Counted from the stretch's first letter, positions 17,127 through 26,166 are shown. The stretch: DNA of 53,078 bases from Bacillota bacterium (GCA_023390115.1 JAEWDM010000013.1:1-53078); one strand, 5' to 3'. Notes: generated by a model not told the origin, from the letters alone. Numbers and translations: made by a program.

Positions 17127-18260
17127 ATGCGTTTGTTCAAAAAATTAGTCTGGTTGTTCAGTGTACAGCGAAAACAAAAAAGCAAAGCCAATGCAAAAAT
17201 GCAAGATGAAGAAAGAAATCCCCGCATTCTTTCCCAGAGTCTGCAGATAAACCTAGATAGAATTAGGGCTCAGTTTGGTGATAGCACTGATCTCATCATC
17301 CGGGAGTTCAACTTTGGCAGCAATCGGGAAGGGGGCGTGAAGGCTGCTTTGTTTTTTCTGGATGGGATGGTTAATCTCCCCATGATAAACGACAGCATCA
17401 TAAAGCCCATGATGTACGATAGCCGTCTTACCCATACGGAGGAACCCGATGATCTTTCCCATATGGATGTAATCCGGGATAGATTACTGGCTGCCGGTGA
17501 GGTAAAAACGGTATATACCTATGATGAGGCAATAGACGCCTGCCTTTCGGGTAATGCGATACTTGTGGCCGATGGATATGGAAAAGCGCTGGACATCGGT
17601 GTAAAGGGATGGGAAAAACGGGCGGTAACGGAGCCGACCAGTGAAACGGCGCTTCGCGCTCCACGAGAAGGCTTTACGGAAAACCTGCGTACCAATACAT
17701 CCATGATTCGCAGAAAAATAAAAGATCCTGCGCTTACCATCCGTTCCACCGTAATCGGAAAGCGAACCCATACCCAGGTAAATGTTCTCTATATTGATGG
17801 GCTTGCAGATCCCGATCTGGTTCGTGAGGTTGAGAAACGGCTGAAAAAGATCGATACCGACGCCATACTCGCCACCGGTTATGTGGAGCAGTATATTGAG
17901 GATGAACCGTTCTCGATTTTTCCCACCATCTGGTGCAGTGAAAAGCCGGATGCTGTTGCCGGAAAGCTGCTGGAGGGCCGGGTCGCTGTTGCTGTAGATG
18001 GCACACCCTTTGTAATGACAGTTCCCATGCTGTTTGTGGAAAACTTTCAAAATGCGGAGGATTACATTACACGCAGTTATTACGCGACTGTCATGCGAAT
18101 CCTGCGTATAATAGCATTTCTTATCTGCCTGCTTGCGCCCGCCGTGTATATAGCGCTTTCCACCTTACCCGCCTGCTTAACCAGTTTTGCCTTTTCTTTT
18201 GTCGTCATTGTTCTCTCCCTTTCTTTTTGTAACCTTATAATTTTACTTGTATCATTATAG
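17127..18260 (+). pseudogene. Spore germination receptor subunit A (GerA/GerAA family), truncated by the ICE
   Basis: GerA-family proteins form nutrient-germinant receptors in the spore inner membrane. The soluble N-terminal domain is recognisable, with LIIREFNFGS, EGFTENLRTNTSMIRRKIKDP and DEPFSIFPTIWCSEKPDAVAGKLLEGRVAVAVDGTPFV stretches. It is followed by the first membrane helix, MRILRIIAFLICLLAPAVYIAL. After ALST (about 18,168) the sequence leaves the family and runs into ICE DNA, so three or more helices are missing; full proteins are about 480-540 residues. The ATG at 17127 has GGGAGGG 8 bases upstream. It is the only large chromosomal-type gene on the plus strand here. Confidence 0.85.
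18080..18208 (-). pseudogene. Start of an ICE gene cut off at the ICE/gerA junction
   Basis: A good promoter and GGGAGAG precede an ATG at 18208. The product begins MTTKEKAKLVKQAGK and then runs out of ICE DNA into antisense gerA sequence, ending at 18080. Only about 14-16 codons are native. The terminal position in a Tn1549/CTn-like element is normally taken by the recombination module, so this may be the beginning of an integrase-linked gene, but the remaining sequence is too short to identify. Confidence 0.45.
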
Positions 18261-18283
18261 GATACAATCAAGGACAAAAGCAA
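18254..18283 (-). promoter_or_regulatory. Promoter reading toward the left ICE end
   Basis: TTGCTT (18278-18283) and TATAAT (18254-18259) on the minus strand are 18 bp apart. The -10 is embedded in a GTATC/GATAC dyad that could be an operator. It serves the truncated gene starting at 18208. Confidence 0.6.
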
Positions 18284-18297
18284 GACAAACAGGACAA

Positions 18298-18328
18298 GAA
18301 AAAGAGCCCCCTACAGAAAAGAGGCTCT
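18298..18328 (-). terminator. Intrinsic terminator of the XRE regulator gene
   Basis: AGAGCC and GGCTCT (18323-18328 and 18303-18308) pair across a 14-nt loop and are followed by a T-run on the minus strand, 17 bases after the regulator stop. Confidence 0.7.
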
Positions 18329-18345
18329 CATTTGTTTACTGTTTA

Positions 18346-18678
18346 CTATTCCTTTGATGTCGTATGCCTGATCATTACCTCAACCATTTCGCTGATCATT
18401 TCGATCTGTTCCGGCGTCATATGTTTAAACTGTTTGCCGAGCTGCTCCACACTGTCAGGTATTACGGGATGCTCCAGAAGATCTCCAAGCAGATAATCCG
18501 CCGAGGTTCCCAGCACATTGCATATCTTCAGGAAAAGAGAAAAGCTGGGCAGACTGCCACCGCTTTCAATCCTGCGGATATGCACCGCATTTACCCCACA
18601 CAGTTCCGATAGCTGTTCGGAGGTTAATCCCTTACTCTTTCTCAACTGATTGATTCTTTTTCCCAATGCCTGCCGCAT
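18346..18678 (-). CDS. XRE-family transcriptional regulator of the ICE
   Basis: A 110-residue repressor-like protein. The helix-turn-helix spans about residues 5-60: RINQLRKSKGLTSEQLSELC, VNAVHIRRIESG, PSFSLFLKICNVLG. A short C-terminal helix region (TPEQIEMISEMVEVMI) probably dimerises. GAGGTGAG lies 7 bases before the ATG at 18678; the longer open frame upstream has no ribosome binding site. Position next to the ICE end suggests control of excision or transfer genes. Confidence 0.85.
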   Translation of the reverse strand: MRQALGKRINQLRKSKGLTSEQLSELCGVNAVHIRRIESGGSLPSFSLFLKICNVLGTSADYLLGDLLEHPVIPDSVEQLGKQFKHMTPEQIEMISEMVEVMIRHTTSKE

Positions 18679-18843
18679 TCTATTCTCACCTCTTTTTTGT
18701 AACATATAATTTCTGTTTGTATATTTACAGTTTACAAAAATAGTGTTCCCATAAATAGCGTTTACAATGTTACACAAGAACATTATGAGATACAATTTGT
18801 TCTTTCTCTGTAATAAATACTCTTAGGGTGAGTGCTTCTGGTA

Positions 18844-18876
18844 GGTTCACAGTGAACCGCACCTGGGTTCAGTGAA
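18844..18876. promoter_or_regulatory. Palindromic operator-like site plus a second partial copy
   Basis: GGTTCACAGTGAACC at 18844-18858 is a perfect 7-1-7 palindrome. A shorter related site, GGTTCAGTGAA, follows at 18866-18876. They lie about 165 bases upstream of the XRE regulator gene and downstream of the winged-helix gene, so they are plausible binding sites for the XRE regulator. Confidence 0.45.
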
Positions 18877-18930
18877 AAAACGGAATAACCCCTTGGCGGT
18901 AAATCCGTCTTTTCGCTTTGCCACAGCCTG

Positions 18931-19197
18931 CTATTTTCTTAAAATAAGCCTGTTGCTGGTATTACTCCCATTCTCCCGATAACGTGATTCCTTTTCAATG
19001 AGTTCCGCCTTGACCAGATCATGGAGGGCGCGCTTGACGGTGCTACGTGAGAGCTGAAGGTCGGAGGCAATGGTTTTTATTGCAGGCCAGCAGTCCGATC
19101 CTTTCCCAGCTCGGTCATGGAGATATATATAAACAGCCCTCGCCCGATGGGGAAGCTCATCGGACGAGGCGGTATAAATGTGGTTGAAGTAACTCAT
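18931..19197 (-). CDS. Small winged-helix DNA-binding protein
   Basis: An 88-residue protein with ARAVYIYLHDRAGKGSDCWPAI and a helix-turn-helix, TIASDLQLSRSTVKRALHDLV. This is the fold of the N-terminal domain of plasmid replication initiators and of GntR-like regulators. AAGGAGG lies before the ATG. It directly follows virD4 on the minus strand (10-base gap) and is a constant companion of that gene in Tn1549-like elements. It may regulate transfer or help initiate element replication. Confidence 0.75.
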   Translation of the reverse strand: MSYFNHIYTASSDELPHRARAVYIYLHDRAGKGSDCWPAIKTIASDLQLSRSTVKRALHDLVKAELIEKESRYRENGSNTSNRLILRK

Positions 19198-19207
19198 GGA
19201 AACCTCC

Positions 19208-21022
19208 TTACGTTTTGAGCGTGCTACGGCGGCGCATGGTGCTTTCAGAGGGTTCTGCTGCCGGGGTATGAAGGGTTCCTGTTCCAGCTGGCGGCTCCAA
19301 AATCTCCCCGGTTTCTTTATCCACCATCATGCAGGCTGTATGCCTGCGGACAATATTTTCCTCCAGCGCCTGCTTATCAGCATACACCACTTTTCGGTTT
19401 GCCTTTTCCTCCACGGTATAAGGCTCCCCGAAACGAATGCCCCAATCCAGAAACAGCCGCAGCCTTGTCCGCATGGGGTGGGTGCCGGTTTTCATTACGA
19501 CAAAGCTCCCTTTGGGAATGGATTTTAACTCATCGGGAGTCATGAGCGGACGTTCCATCATCTGCAAGGACTGACTGGGGTCATTTTTCCCTCTGCTGAT
19601 ACTGCCGCTCATGACGGTACGGTTGCCCATTGCTTTAGAGAGTACCTCGGCAGTCTGGGAATTGGGAGCGAAGCCGCCGAAAATGGTGTCCTGGCAGTTG
19701 TCCTGCACAATTTCACTGCCCTCTCTGCCGTAGTTCTTTTCGAGCTGTGCAAGACTCTGGATGATCGGCACCAAAGTTAGCCGGCGAGAGCGCCCTGCTG
19801 AAAACAGGGGCAGGATATCAAACGGAGGCATGGTTCCCAACTCATCACAAAAGAGAACCACGCGGTTTTTCAGCTTGCCACCGTTCTCATCCGCTACAGA
19901 AAACAGCTCGCGGGACAGGTTTTGGATCATAAGCCCAGCCATGAAGTTCTTGGTCTGATCTTCCTCCGGAAGAATTAAAAAAATGGCTGATTTCTCATTT
20001 GCAAAGGTTTCGGCGTCAATGGCGCTGTCAAAGCACAGCACCTGTTCCAGTTCAGAATCTAAAAAAGCGTTCAGACGCGACAGTACCGTGGACATAACGG
20101 ACGCCATGGCCTGCTCCGCACTATTCAGGGCGGCACCGGCAAACCAGCGGGCTTTGTGATTTCCGGGAAGCTTATTCATCAAAAGCTGGAACTGACTTTT
20201 CCCCTTCACTTTAGATGGTTCCAGCAAATCCTGCACCAGCTTGAATACTGAGACGATGTGGCGCTGCTCCTGCGGGTTTTCCGGCGTTGGCGGCAGATAC
20301 TCAGCCAGCAAAAGAATGACCGCCGTCAATAAGCCCTCGGCTGCATCATAAAAAAAGGCATTCTGCCCATAGCTTGAAGCATCCCCTTCTGGGTTGACAA
20401 TGGTCTTAGCCAGAATCTTGGCGTACTTTTCCGCCTTGGCCCTGGCTGGAAGGTTATCGGGGTCCTTGCGGCATATATCCATGTAACGGTTGATTAGGGT
20501 GAGCAGATTATTTCCATCTGAGCGGCTGGGGTTCCGCAGGTCTATGACTGACACATTGTAACCATAGTAATTTTGAGCAATACTTCCATAGTTTCTGGCG
20601 AGGTCACCCTTGGTGTCCAACGCCAGAAAACTCATTCCGCTGGCGCAGGCATATTCCATGTTGGGATATAAAAAGAAGGCTGTTTTTCCTACTCCCGATG
20701 CACCGATCATCAAAATGTGAACATCGTCTGTATCCACCAATGCGGTGACGGCATTCTTAGCTCCCTTGCTTCCGAGGATGACTCCCTGCTCCGAAGGGAG
20801 GCTTTCGCCCCGCCTCCACAGCTCCGGCTGAAATGGGATGTGCCGATAGATTCTTTTAATTTTCTGCTTGGTGGAAAACCGTGCCGTACCGTGTTGGCCG
20901 TCGCCCACCGTGCGGGATTTGATTCCGTTGAGGGTGTAATAATGGGCCAAAAGAGAAAGGCCGCCGATGACGAGAAACATCACGGCGGCCGCTGCGATTA
21001 AGATGTAGACTTGGGATTGCAT
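19208..21022 (-). CDS. virD4: Type IV secretion coupling protein VirD4/TraG
   Basis: A 604-residue membrane ATPase that links the relaxosome to the conjugation channel. An N-terminal helix (about residues 5-27) precedes Walker A (IGASGVGKTAFFLYPN) and Walker B (VVLFCDELGTMPPF). The conserved FLALDTKGDLARNYG and LTLVPIIQSLAQLEKNYG segments are present. Length is typical for Firmicute VirD4 (about 600). Unlike many VirD4 it has one clear N-terminal helix only. GAAAGGAG precedes the ATG at 21022. Confidence 0.93.
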   Translation of the reverse strand: MQSQVYILIAAAAVMFLVIGGLSLLAHYYTLNGIKSRTVGDGQHGTARFSTKQKIKRIYRHIPFQPELWRRGESLPSEQGVILGSKGAKNAVTALVDTDDVHILMIGASGVGKTAFFLYPNMEYACASGMSFLALDTKGDLARNYGSIAQNYYGYNVSVIDLRNPSRSDGNNLLTLINRYMDICRKDPDNLPARAKAEKYAKILAKTIVNPEGDASSYGQNAFFYDAAEGLLTAVILLLAEYLPPTPENPQEQRHIVSVFKLVQDLLEPSKVKGKSQFQLLMNKLPGNHKARWFAGAALNSAEQAMASVMSTVLSRLNAFLDSELEQVLCFDSAIDAETFANEKSAIFLILPEEDQTKNFMAGLMIQNLSRELFSVADENGGKLKNRVVLFCDELGTMPPFDILPLFSAGRSRRLTLVPIIQSLAQLEKNYGREGSEIVQDNCQDTIFGGFAPNSQTAEVLSKAMGNRTVMSGSISRGKNDPSQSLQMMERPLMTPDELKSIPKGSFVVMKTGTHPMRTRLRLFLDWGIRFGEPYTVEEKANRKVVYADKQALEENIVRRHTACMMVDKETGEILEPPAGTGTLHTPAAEPSESTMRRRSTLKT

Positions 21023-21114
21023 AGGGAAAACTCCTTTCGGTATGGGATATTTTGTGGTATTCTAAATTTAAAACAGATGTGTTACATAAATAGGGATTTG
21101 AGGAGTTGATCATA

Positions 21115-21324
21115 TTGTTGATAATGGGGATTAATCGAATTTTGAAATGGGTTGAAATCACTTCCGGAGGAAAGAGTTACACTTGTCCCACCAAAGAAAT
21201 AAATGGCGAACTTTTCTTTATATTCAAAAAGAGTTTGCATAAGGTTATGGATTTTACATCTGAACACACCACAGAGCTTATTTCTGTAGGTGGAAAAATT
21301 ATCGACAAGAAGCTAAATAAATAA
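21115..21324 (+). CDS. Small ICE-encoded protein of unknown function on the opposite strand
   Basis: The 69-residue product contains EITSGGKSYTCPTKEINGEL and FFIFKKSLHKVMDF, which looks like a genuine small soluble protein rather than a shadow frame. There is no overlapping minus-strand gene here. GAGGAG lies 9 bases before a TTG at 21115; an in-frame ATG at 21124 is the alternative. It is the only plus-strand ICE gene I can support. Function unknown. Confidence 0.55.
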   Translation: MLIMGINRILKWVEITSGGKSYTCPTKEINGELFFIFKKSLHKVMDFTSEHTTELISVGGKIIDKKLNK

Positions 21325-21335
21325 ACTCCATTTTT

Positions 21336-22280
21336 CTATGCCATCCTCATTTCAAAACCGTTCTGCCTTTGTTGCGCCACTACCGTCAAATCGTCATTCC
21401 AATCTTTCCTCTGAGAAACCAGCCGCTGAGAGGAATAGCCTTGTTCCTCAAGCTGCTGCTTCAGCCGTTCGCTGGCCTTGTTTCCGGCTGCATCGTTGTC
21501 CAAGCATAGCGAGACTTGCCGGAGCTGCGGGTACTGCTCCAGCATCCACAGCATGGCCTGACCGCCCACGCCGCAGAGGGACACATAGCTGTGCCGCTGC
21601 CAGTCCTGCGGATGAAGCGTGATGAACGACAGCAGATCCACCGGCGCTTCAAAAACATACAGCTGATCACTTTCGCCAATCCAGTGAAAGCTGTGCCGCG
21701 GGTCGCAGCCGTCCACGTTTCCCTTGTACGCCTGCCCCAAAGAGTAAATCCCACGCTTGTGAGCGTGGCGGGCTACTCCATTTTCATCGTATCCCACAAA
21801 GACCGCATTATGGTATTCTTTCTTGCCGTCCTTGGATTTTTCACAGCTCTCATAGAGAAGTTTTTGCTTTGCAAAGAAGCTGACCACCTCTCGGCCGATG
21901 TGTCGGGTTTTCACCAGATAGGCATAGACACGCCGCATATCTGTATGTGCCAGTGGGAGCTCAAAGGGCTTTTTCGGTTCCTCTTTCTTTTCCTGCGCCG
22001 GTCGGTAGACTTCGCCTTGCTCACCGCCCAGCAGCAGGGTGACGGCTTCGGGATAAGAGCATCCGTAGAATTTCCGTACAAAGTCAATGGCATAACCGCC
22101 GCTCTCCGCGGAGTGGTCGTACCACTCATTGCCCCGGACGGTAATGCTGCGGTCGGAGGCCAGACGCTTATCCCGTCCGCTGGGCAGGAGCTTTTCACCG
22201 CGCCGTTGGAGAAAGTCCACAAGGTCCACATTGTTGGCACGAAATTTCTGCTCATCTGTAAAATGCACATAGATACCCAT
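21336..22280 (-). CDS. DUF3991/TOPRIM-domain primase-like protein
   Basis: A 314-residue protein. The N-terminus (VDLVDFLQRRGEKLLPSGRD and NEWYDHSAESGGYAIDFV) is a degenerate CHC2 zinc-finger-like primase domain. The C-terminal half is a TOPRIM fold with the catalytic glutamate in YVFEAPVDLLSFI and the acidic pair in SLCLDNDAAGNKAS. Such proteins accompany relaxases and may prime the complementary strand after transfer. AGGAGG precedes the ATG at 22280. It follows the relaxase gene after a terminator. Confidence 0.85.
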   Translation of the reverse strand: MGIYVHFTDEQKFRANNVDLVDFLQRRGEKLLPSGRDKRLASDRSITVRGNEWYDHSAESGGYAIDFVRKFYGCSYPEAVTLLLGGEQGEVYRPAQEKKEEPKKPFELPLAHTDMRRVYAYLVKTRHIGREVVSFFAKQKLLYESCEKSKDGKKEYHNAVFVGYDENGVARHAHKRGIYSLGQAYKGNVDGCDPRHSFHWIGESDQLYVFEAPVDLLSFITLHPQDWQRHSYVSLCGVGGQAMLWMLEQYPQLRQVSLCLDNDAAGNKASERLKQQLEEQGYSSQRLVSQRKDWNDDLTVVAQQRQNGFEMRMA

Positions 22281-22318
22281 AGACGCACCTCCTACTGATG
22301 GCGATTGCCGATTCTATG

Positions 22319-22350
22319 AAAAAATGCCGCCCTTTTTACAGGACGGCATT
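22319..22350 (-). terminator. Intrinsic terminator after the relaxase gene
   Basis: On the minus strand AATGCCGTCCT pairs with AGGGCGGCATT (one G-U) across a short A-rich loop and is followed by TTTTTT. It separates the relaxase transcript from the TOPRIM-protein gene. Confidence 0.8.
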
Positions 22351-22431
22351 GCTTTGGGTATATATTTTTCTGGACGGGTATCCGCCCGGTTTTCTTTTTC
22401 TGCTTTTTCATGTTGTTCCTCCAATCGTTTT

Positions 22432-25311
22432 TTAGAGTGACATGATTTGTTCGTGATCCCTCCGGGCATGACCGGCCGCACGTTTTTTCTCGTTTAGCTT
22501 GAGCTGCCGTTTTCGGTCAATCCGTAGACCGAGGGGTTTCAGCGGCGGAGCGTTGTCTGCAAAAACACGGCTCATGTGATGCAGGAGCCGTGTTCCCGCC
22601 AGCAGAACGGAGGGGTCTTTGAAATCGTCCATATGGTCAAGAAAAAACTGAGCATAAATGTTGCCCTGTGCTGCCGACAGGGTAAACCAATTGACGGCGG
22701 TTTCCTTGTCTTTGGGGACATCCTTTCCCATTAAATACAGCTTGCCGAGGGTGTACTGCGCATATTGATTTCCCTGTTCAGCGGCGGCAGTCAGAAATTG
22801 CAGGGCTGCCTGTGTGTCTTTTGGCACATCCTCGCCCATGAGGTAAATCTTGCCGAGCCGATACTGTGCAAACTGGTTTCCCTGACCGGCAGACCGTTTC
22901 AGGTACTCCATGGCTTTCGAGATATCCTTGGGAACATCCTCTCCCTTGAAGTAGAGGATGCCGAGGGCGTATTCCGCAAACTGATTTTTTCTGTCCGCGG
23001 CAAAGGTCAGCCAGCGAATGGCGGACTCCACATCCTTCAGTACGCCCGTACCGCCAAGATACAGCTTGCCGAGCCGGTATGCGGCGAAGTAATTGTCTTG
23101 TTCTGCCGACAGGGTATAGAGCCGTATCGCCTCGACGGTATTCTGCGGAACGTGCTGCCCCTTTTCATAGAGCTTTCCAAGAAAATATGCGGCATAGGGA
23201 TTCTCTGCCTCCACCGCTTTTCTGAGATAGCCAAGGGCCTTTTCTACCTCTTGCTGCGGTACATTTTCATCGGAGAGGATGAGCTTGGCAAGCTGGTAGC
23301 AGGCAAAGGGGTTTCCGACAGATGCCGCCTTTTCAAAGTATTCCTTTGCTTTTGCCTCATCCTTTTCCGTGCCTACGCCGTTTAAGAGCATCCAGCCCAG
23401 CCTGTACTGGAGCTTGTCGTCGTGCCCTTTTTCCTCCATGGAAACAAAGCCGAGAAAGGCTTCTCGAAAGCGGCGGTCAGCGTCCTGCTGATTTTTTACG
23501 CAGCTGATACCGTCCCGCAGCATTTTACCAAGCTCGAAGCTGGCATAGGGAAAGCTCTGATCAGCTGAGCGGGTATAAAGGGCGAAGGCGATTTCGTGAT
23601 CCTGATCCACACCCTTGCCATGGTAATACAGACCGCCGAGGGAATATTGTGCATATTTGTACTTCTCGTTTGCGGAAAGAGTGAGCCAGTCCGCCGCCTG
23701 CAGATAGTCCTGCTCGGTACCAAGCCCCGCGGCATACATTTTGCCGATCCGGTATTCGGTATACTTCCACGGCTTTTCTTCCTCGGCGGTATGGAAAACG
23801 GCAAGGGCTTTTTCATACCATTGGTTCGCTTCCCCGGCATCCGTGTCGCAGCCAAGACCATCGGCGGCCATTCGGCCAAGGTCATACAGAGCAAGCGGAT
23901 TATCTGCACCTGCTTCCGCGAGAAAGATTTCACGGGCCTTTTCAAAGTCCTGCGGGATTCCGGCATCCTCATCTCCGTACAGGTATTTCTTTGCCAGTTT
24001 GTAGTCCTCCGTCCACCATGAGTCAGAGGAGGATTCCTTGCTGTCAGAATTTTTTTCCCTTGTGGATCGTCCCTCATCATCTGCCGGCTCCCGAGCTTCC
24101 TCATCCTCCGTGTCGGCAGAGGGTATCTCCAGATCATTTACCGGCTCCGGCAGAGTTGTTTCCGCTGATGCTGGTTCCTCAAAGGTCATACTCCCAATCA
24201 CCAGGACTTCCTGAATAACCATGTTACGGATGGATTTGAAATCATCGCTGCGTGAAAGAGGCGGCGGATCGGATGGCGTTTCAGCATAGATGGATTCGAT
24301 CCTGCCCCTGGTTTCCCACCACAGGCGATAGGCTTCCGCGACACGGCTATCCTGCGCCAGCTCATCCACGATTTCGTCCACGATATTTTTCAGCTCTGCC
24401 TTGAGGTATCCATACTGTTTTTTGCCGCCCACCGTTTTCAGACGCTCAGCAAGGTGTGTGATGAGCTGCTCTATGCGGTCACTCTGTAAAACGCCGCCTT
24501 TCATCTGACGGATCAACCCCCGCATGGACTCGGCAGCCCGTTCCTTCAGGTCATCCCTCAGCTGGGACTTTTCCCCGTAGAGCGGAATGAGCTCCTGCCG
24601 AAAAATATCATTTGCCAGTGAGGACTTCATCTTCTTGATGCCCTGCTTGGTGAGGTATTCTTCTTTGGGGTCGGTGCTGTAGCAGAGCATGTGGACATGG
24701 GGATGGTGGCTTTCATTATGAAAGGCAGCGTACCATTTCAGATGGTCCGGATGGATTTTCAGATTCTCCGCAATCTCCAATGCCTTGGAGGAAAGCAGGG
24801 CCTTCCATGCAAGCGCATTGTCATACCCCAGCCGGGAGGCATCCTCACGCCAGAGAGAAATAATCGGCATCCACACATTTCCGGTATATGCGGACAGCTC
24901 ATCCGCAACTTGATTTAAGACCAGCGGCTCATCGCGGCCCGTAAACAAACCGTGGCTGTCAAACTTTTCAACACGGGGACGGTTGGCGATATAGGCCAGG
25001 TACTTTTCCCGGTCACCGATTTTATCCAAATGCTGTTCCAATGCGATGGTGATAAACTCCGAGGCGTTTTCCCGGTTCGGGTATGCGAGGTAATCCTCAT
25101 ACTCGAACAGCTCCTTGGTATCGGGAAACTCCCGGAGGATTTCCTTGACGAGAGCCTGCTGTTTTTTCGTAGCGTGCCAAAGCTCACGACCGTTCTTTAT
25201 TTTATCCACACCGTCACGGGTGGCAATATACTTGACGAGGTTATTCAGATGGGCAGCAGTTTTTTCGCTGCCTCCCTTAAGGTAACCGTTTTTTATAACA
25301 ATACGGGCCAT
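22432..25311 (-). CDS. MobP-type conjugative relaxase with C-terminal Sel1 repeats
   Basis: A 959-residue relaxase that would nick oriT and lead the transferred strand. The N-terminal about 340 residues contain LNNLVKYIATRDGV and the metal-binding histidine cluster in AAFHNESHHPHVHMLCYSTD. A Glu/Asp/Ser-rich linker (about 375-430) follows. The second half is a run of about 12 Sel1/TPR-like repeats of 36 residues, pattern AxYxLGKLYLxGxDVPKDxxxAxxW. Such repeats mediate protein contacts. It overlaps the stop of the ribbon-helix-helix gene (TAATG). Confidence 0.9.
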   Translation of the reverse strand: MARIVIKNGYLKGGSEKTAAHLNNLVKYIATRDGVDKIKNGRELWHATKKQQALVKEILREFPDTKELFEYEDYLAYPNRENASEFITIALEQHLDKIGDREKYLAYIANRPRVEKFDSHGLFTGRDEPLVLNQVADELSAYTGNVWMPIISLWREDASRLGYDNALAWKALLSSKALEIAENLKIHPDHLKWYAAFHNESHHPHVHMLCYSTDPKEEYLTKQGIKKMKSSLANDIFRQELIPLYGEKSQLRDDLKERAAESMRGLIRQMKGGVLQSDRIEQLITHLAERLKTVGGKKQYGYLKAELKNIVDEIVDELAQDSRVAEAYRLWWETRGRIESIYAETPSDPPPLSRSDDFKSIRNMVIQEVLVIGSMTFEEPASAETTLPEPVNDLEIPSADTEDEEAREPADDEGRSTREKNSDSKESSSDSWWTEDYKLAKKYLYGDEDAGIPQDFEKAREIFLAEAGADNPLALYDLGRMAADGLGCDTDAGEANQWYEKALAVFHTAEEEKPWKYTEYRIGKMYAAGLGTEQDYLQAADWLTLSANEKYKYAQYSLGGLYYHGKGVDQDHEIAFALYTRSADQSFPYASFELGKMLRDGISCVKNQQDADRRFREAFLGFVSMEEKGHDDKLQYRLGWMLLNGVGTEKDEAKAKEYFEKAASVGNPFACYQLAKLILSDENVPQQEVEKALGYLRKAVEAENPYAAYFLGKLYEKGQHVPQNTVEAIRLYTLSAEQDNYFAAYRLGKLYLGGTGVLKDVESAIRWLTFAADRKNQFAEYALGILYFKGEDVPKDISKAMEYLKRSAGQGNQFAQYRLGKIYLMGEDVPKDTQAALQFLTAAAEQGNQYAQYTLGKLYLMGKDVPKDKETAVNWFTLSAAQGNIYAQFFLDHMDDFKDPSVLLAGTRLLHHMSRVFADNAPPLKPLGLRIDRKRQLKLNEKKRAAGHARRDHEQIMSL

Positions 25312-25727
25312 TATTCTTCATCATCCTGGCTGCTCTGGAAGTCCACCGCATCATCCAGACGGATTTTGCCCCTGGTCTTTTTCACTTCGGCAACGCATCG
25401 GCCGCGAAGCCGGTGCAATTCATCATCTGTGATATTGAGCGTGGTTGCCAGCAGATGCATCATCATGCTGATCTCCACCGACAGACGGAAGAGGTTAGCC
25501 GCCACCCGGTTTTCGGTTTTCTGCAAGGTTCCCTCAACGGAGGAGAGCAGGGCTTTGGAGAGGTAGGATGTGATGTCCTCCGATCCAAGGTAACCCATAT
25601 AAAAGCCGAGTGCCTTTTCTATGAACTCGCTTCGGCTCTTGCAGTTGTCCTTTTCCAGCCAGCCGTCCATCCGGTCCATCGTTTCGGGATACATCCAGAC
25701 AGCGGTTCTTTCCTTGTTATTTTTCAT
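25311..25727 (-). CDS. Ribbon-helix-helix relaxosome accessory protein
   Basis: A 138-residue protein beginning MKNNKERTAVWMYPETMDRM. The RTAVWMYPETMDRMDGWLE and CKSRSEFIEKALGFYMGYL segments form a CopG/Arc-type ribbon-helix-helix. Helices follow. It probably binds oriT and assists the relaxase, whose gene it overlaps by one base. I place the start at 25727 because GGAGG lies 8 bases upstream; the longer frame to 25829 has no ribosome binding site. The acidic tail SSQDDEE is typical. Confidence 0.85.
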   Translation of the reverse strand: MKNNKERTAVWMYPETMDRMDGWLEKDNCKSRSEFIEKALGFYMGYLGSEDITSYLSKALLSSVEGTLQKTENRVAANLFRLSVEISMMMHLLATTLNITDDELHRLRGRCVAEVKKTRGKIRLDDAVDFQSSQDDEE

Positions 25728-25849
25728 CGGCAAATCCTCCTTAAGTGTGACGTCTACCCCGAAGGTGACGGTCAGAAAGCCTTTGTTTTCCTGCGGTTTC
25801 TCTGATTTCGACCACCCCGGCTGTGACAAAACCTCAATCCGACCACCTC

Positions 25850-26110
25850 ATGGGGAAGTGCAAAAAACGCCCAGCACTGCTGGGCGAAGTGAGCGGCGGG
25901 CGGTCGCTTGCGACCACCCGCCTTTCTCCTGCTCTCTTTTCGACCGTGGAGGTAGTATGGGAATCTGGCTTGATAGCAGCTTCCTGACAGCTCCGCACAA
26001 AGCCCTCACAATCGGTTTTAGTCGGTTTCGTGGGTAAACCTGCCACCCAGCCCCGTAAAAGTCCACACGGGGGCGGACAGGGGGCAACGCCGGGGGAAGG
26101 TGTGTGTCAT
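25850..26110. other. Candidate origin of transfer (oriT) region
   Basis: A GC-rich, gene-free stretch directly upstream of the mobilisation genes. It holds a perfect 9-1-9 palindrome (25868-25886), a long imperfect hairpin (25895-25922, GGCGGGcGGTCGC/GCGACCaCCCGCC) and further G/C-rich repeats at 26055-26095 (CCCGT/ACGGG). ICE origins of transfer usually sit next to the relaxase and accessory gene. I cannot identify the nick site. Confidence 0.5.
25862..25886 (-). terminator. Intrinsic terminator/attenuator ahead of the mobilisation operon
   Basis: The perfect palindrome CGCCCAGCA-C-TGCTGGGCG is followed on the minus strand by TTTTTT. It lies 140 bases upstream of the ribbon-helix-helix gene, so it may stop readthrough from upstream transfer genes or attenuate the mobilisation operon. 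Confidence 0.7.
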
Positions 26111-26116
26111 CTTGTA

Positions 26117-26153
26117 CTGAAAGAGCCGCCCCGTTATAGGACGGCTCTTTCAG
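26117..26153 (-). terminator. Long hairpin after the 148-residue protein gene
   Basis: CTGAAAGAGCCG (26117-26128) and CGGCTCTTTCAG (26142-26153) are a perfect 12-bp inverted repeat with a 13-nt loop, 14 bases after the stop at 26167. No U-run follows, so termination is plausible but not certain. Confidence 0.55.
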
Positions 26154-26166
26154 CTATGCCATGGGG

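Noticed and set aside
21516..22298. 260-codon plus-strand frame opposite the TOPRIM gene
   Set aside because: Shadow of a real gene in a GC-biased region. It has a basic, Cys/His-rich composition without domain similarity.
22700..23800. Repeated DNA in the relaxase gene as a CRISPR or tandem repeat array
   Set aside because: The repeats have a 108-base period, stay in frame and encode Sel1 units.
25868..25886. Palindrome read as a CRISPR-like or phage operator repeat
   Set aside because: It occurs once, with a T-run on the minus strand. An intrinsic terminator explains it.
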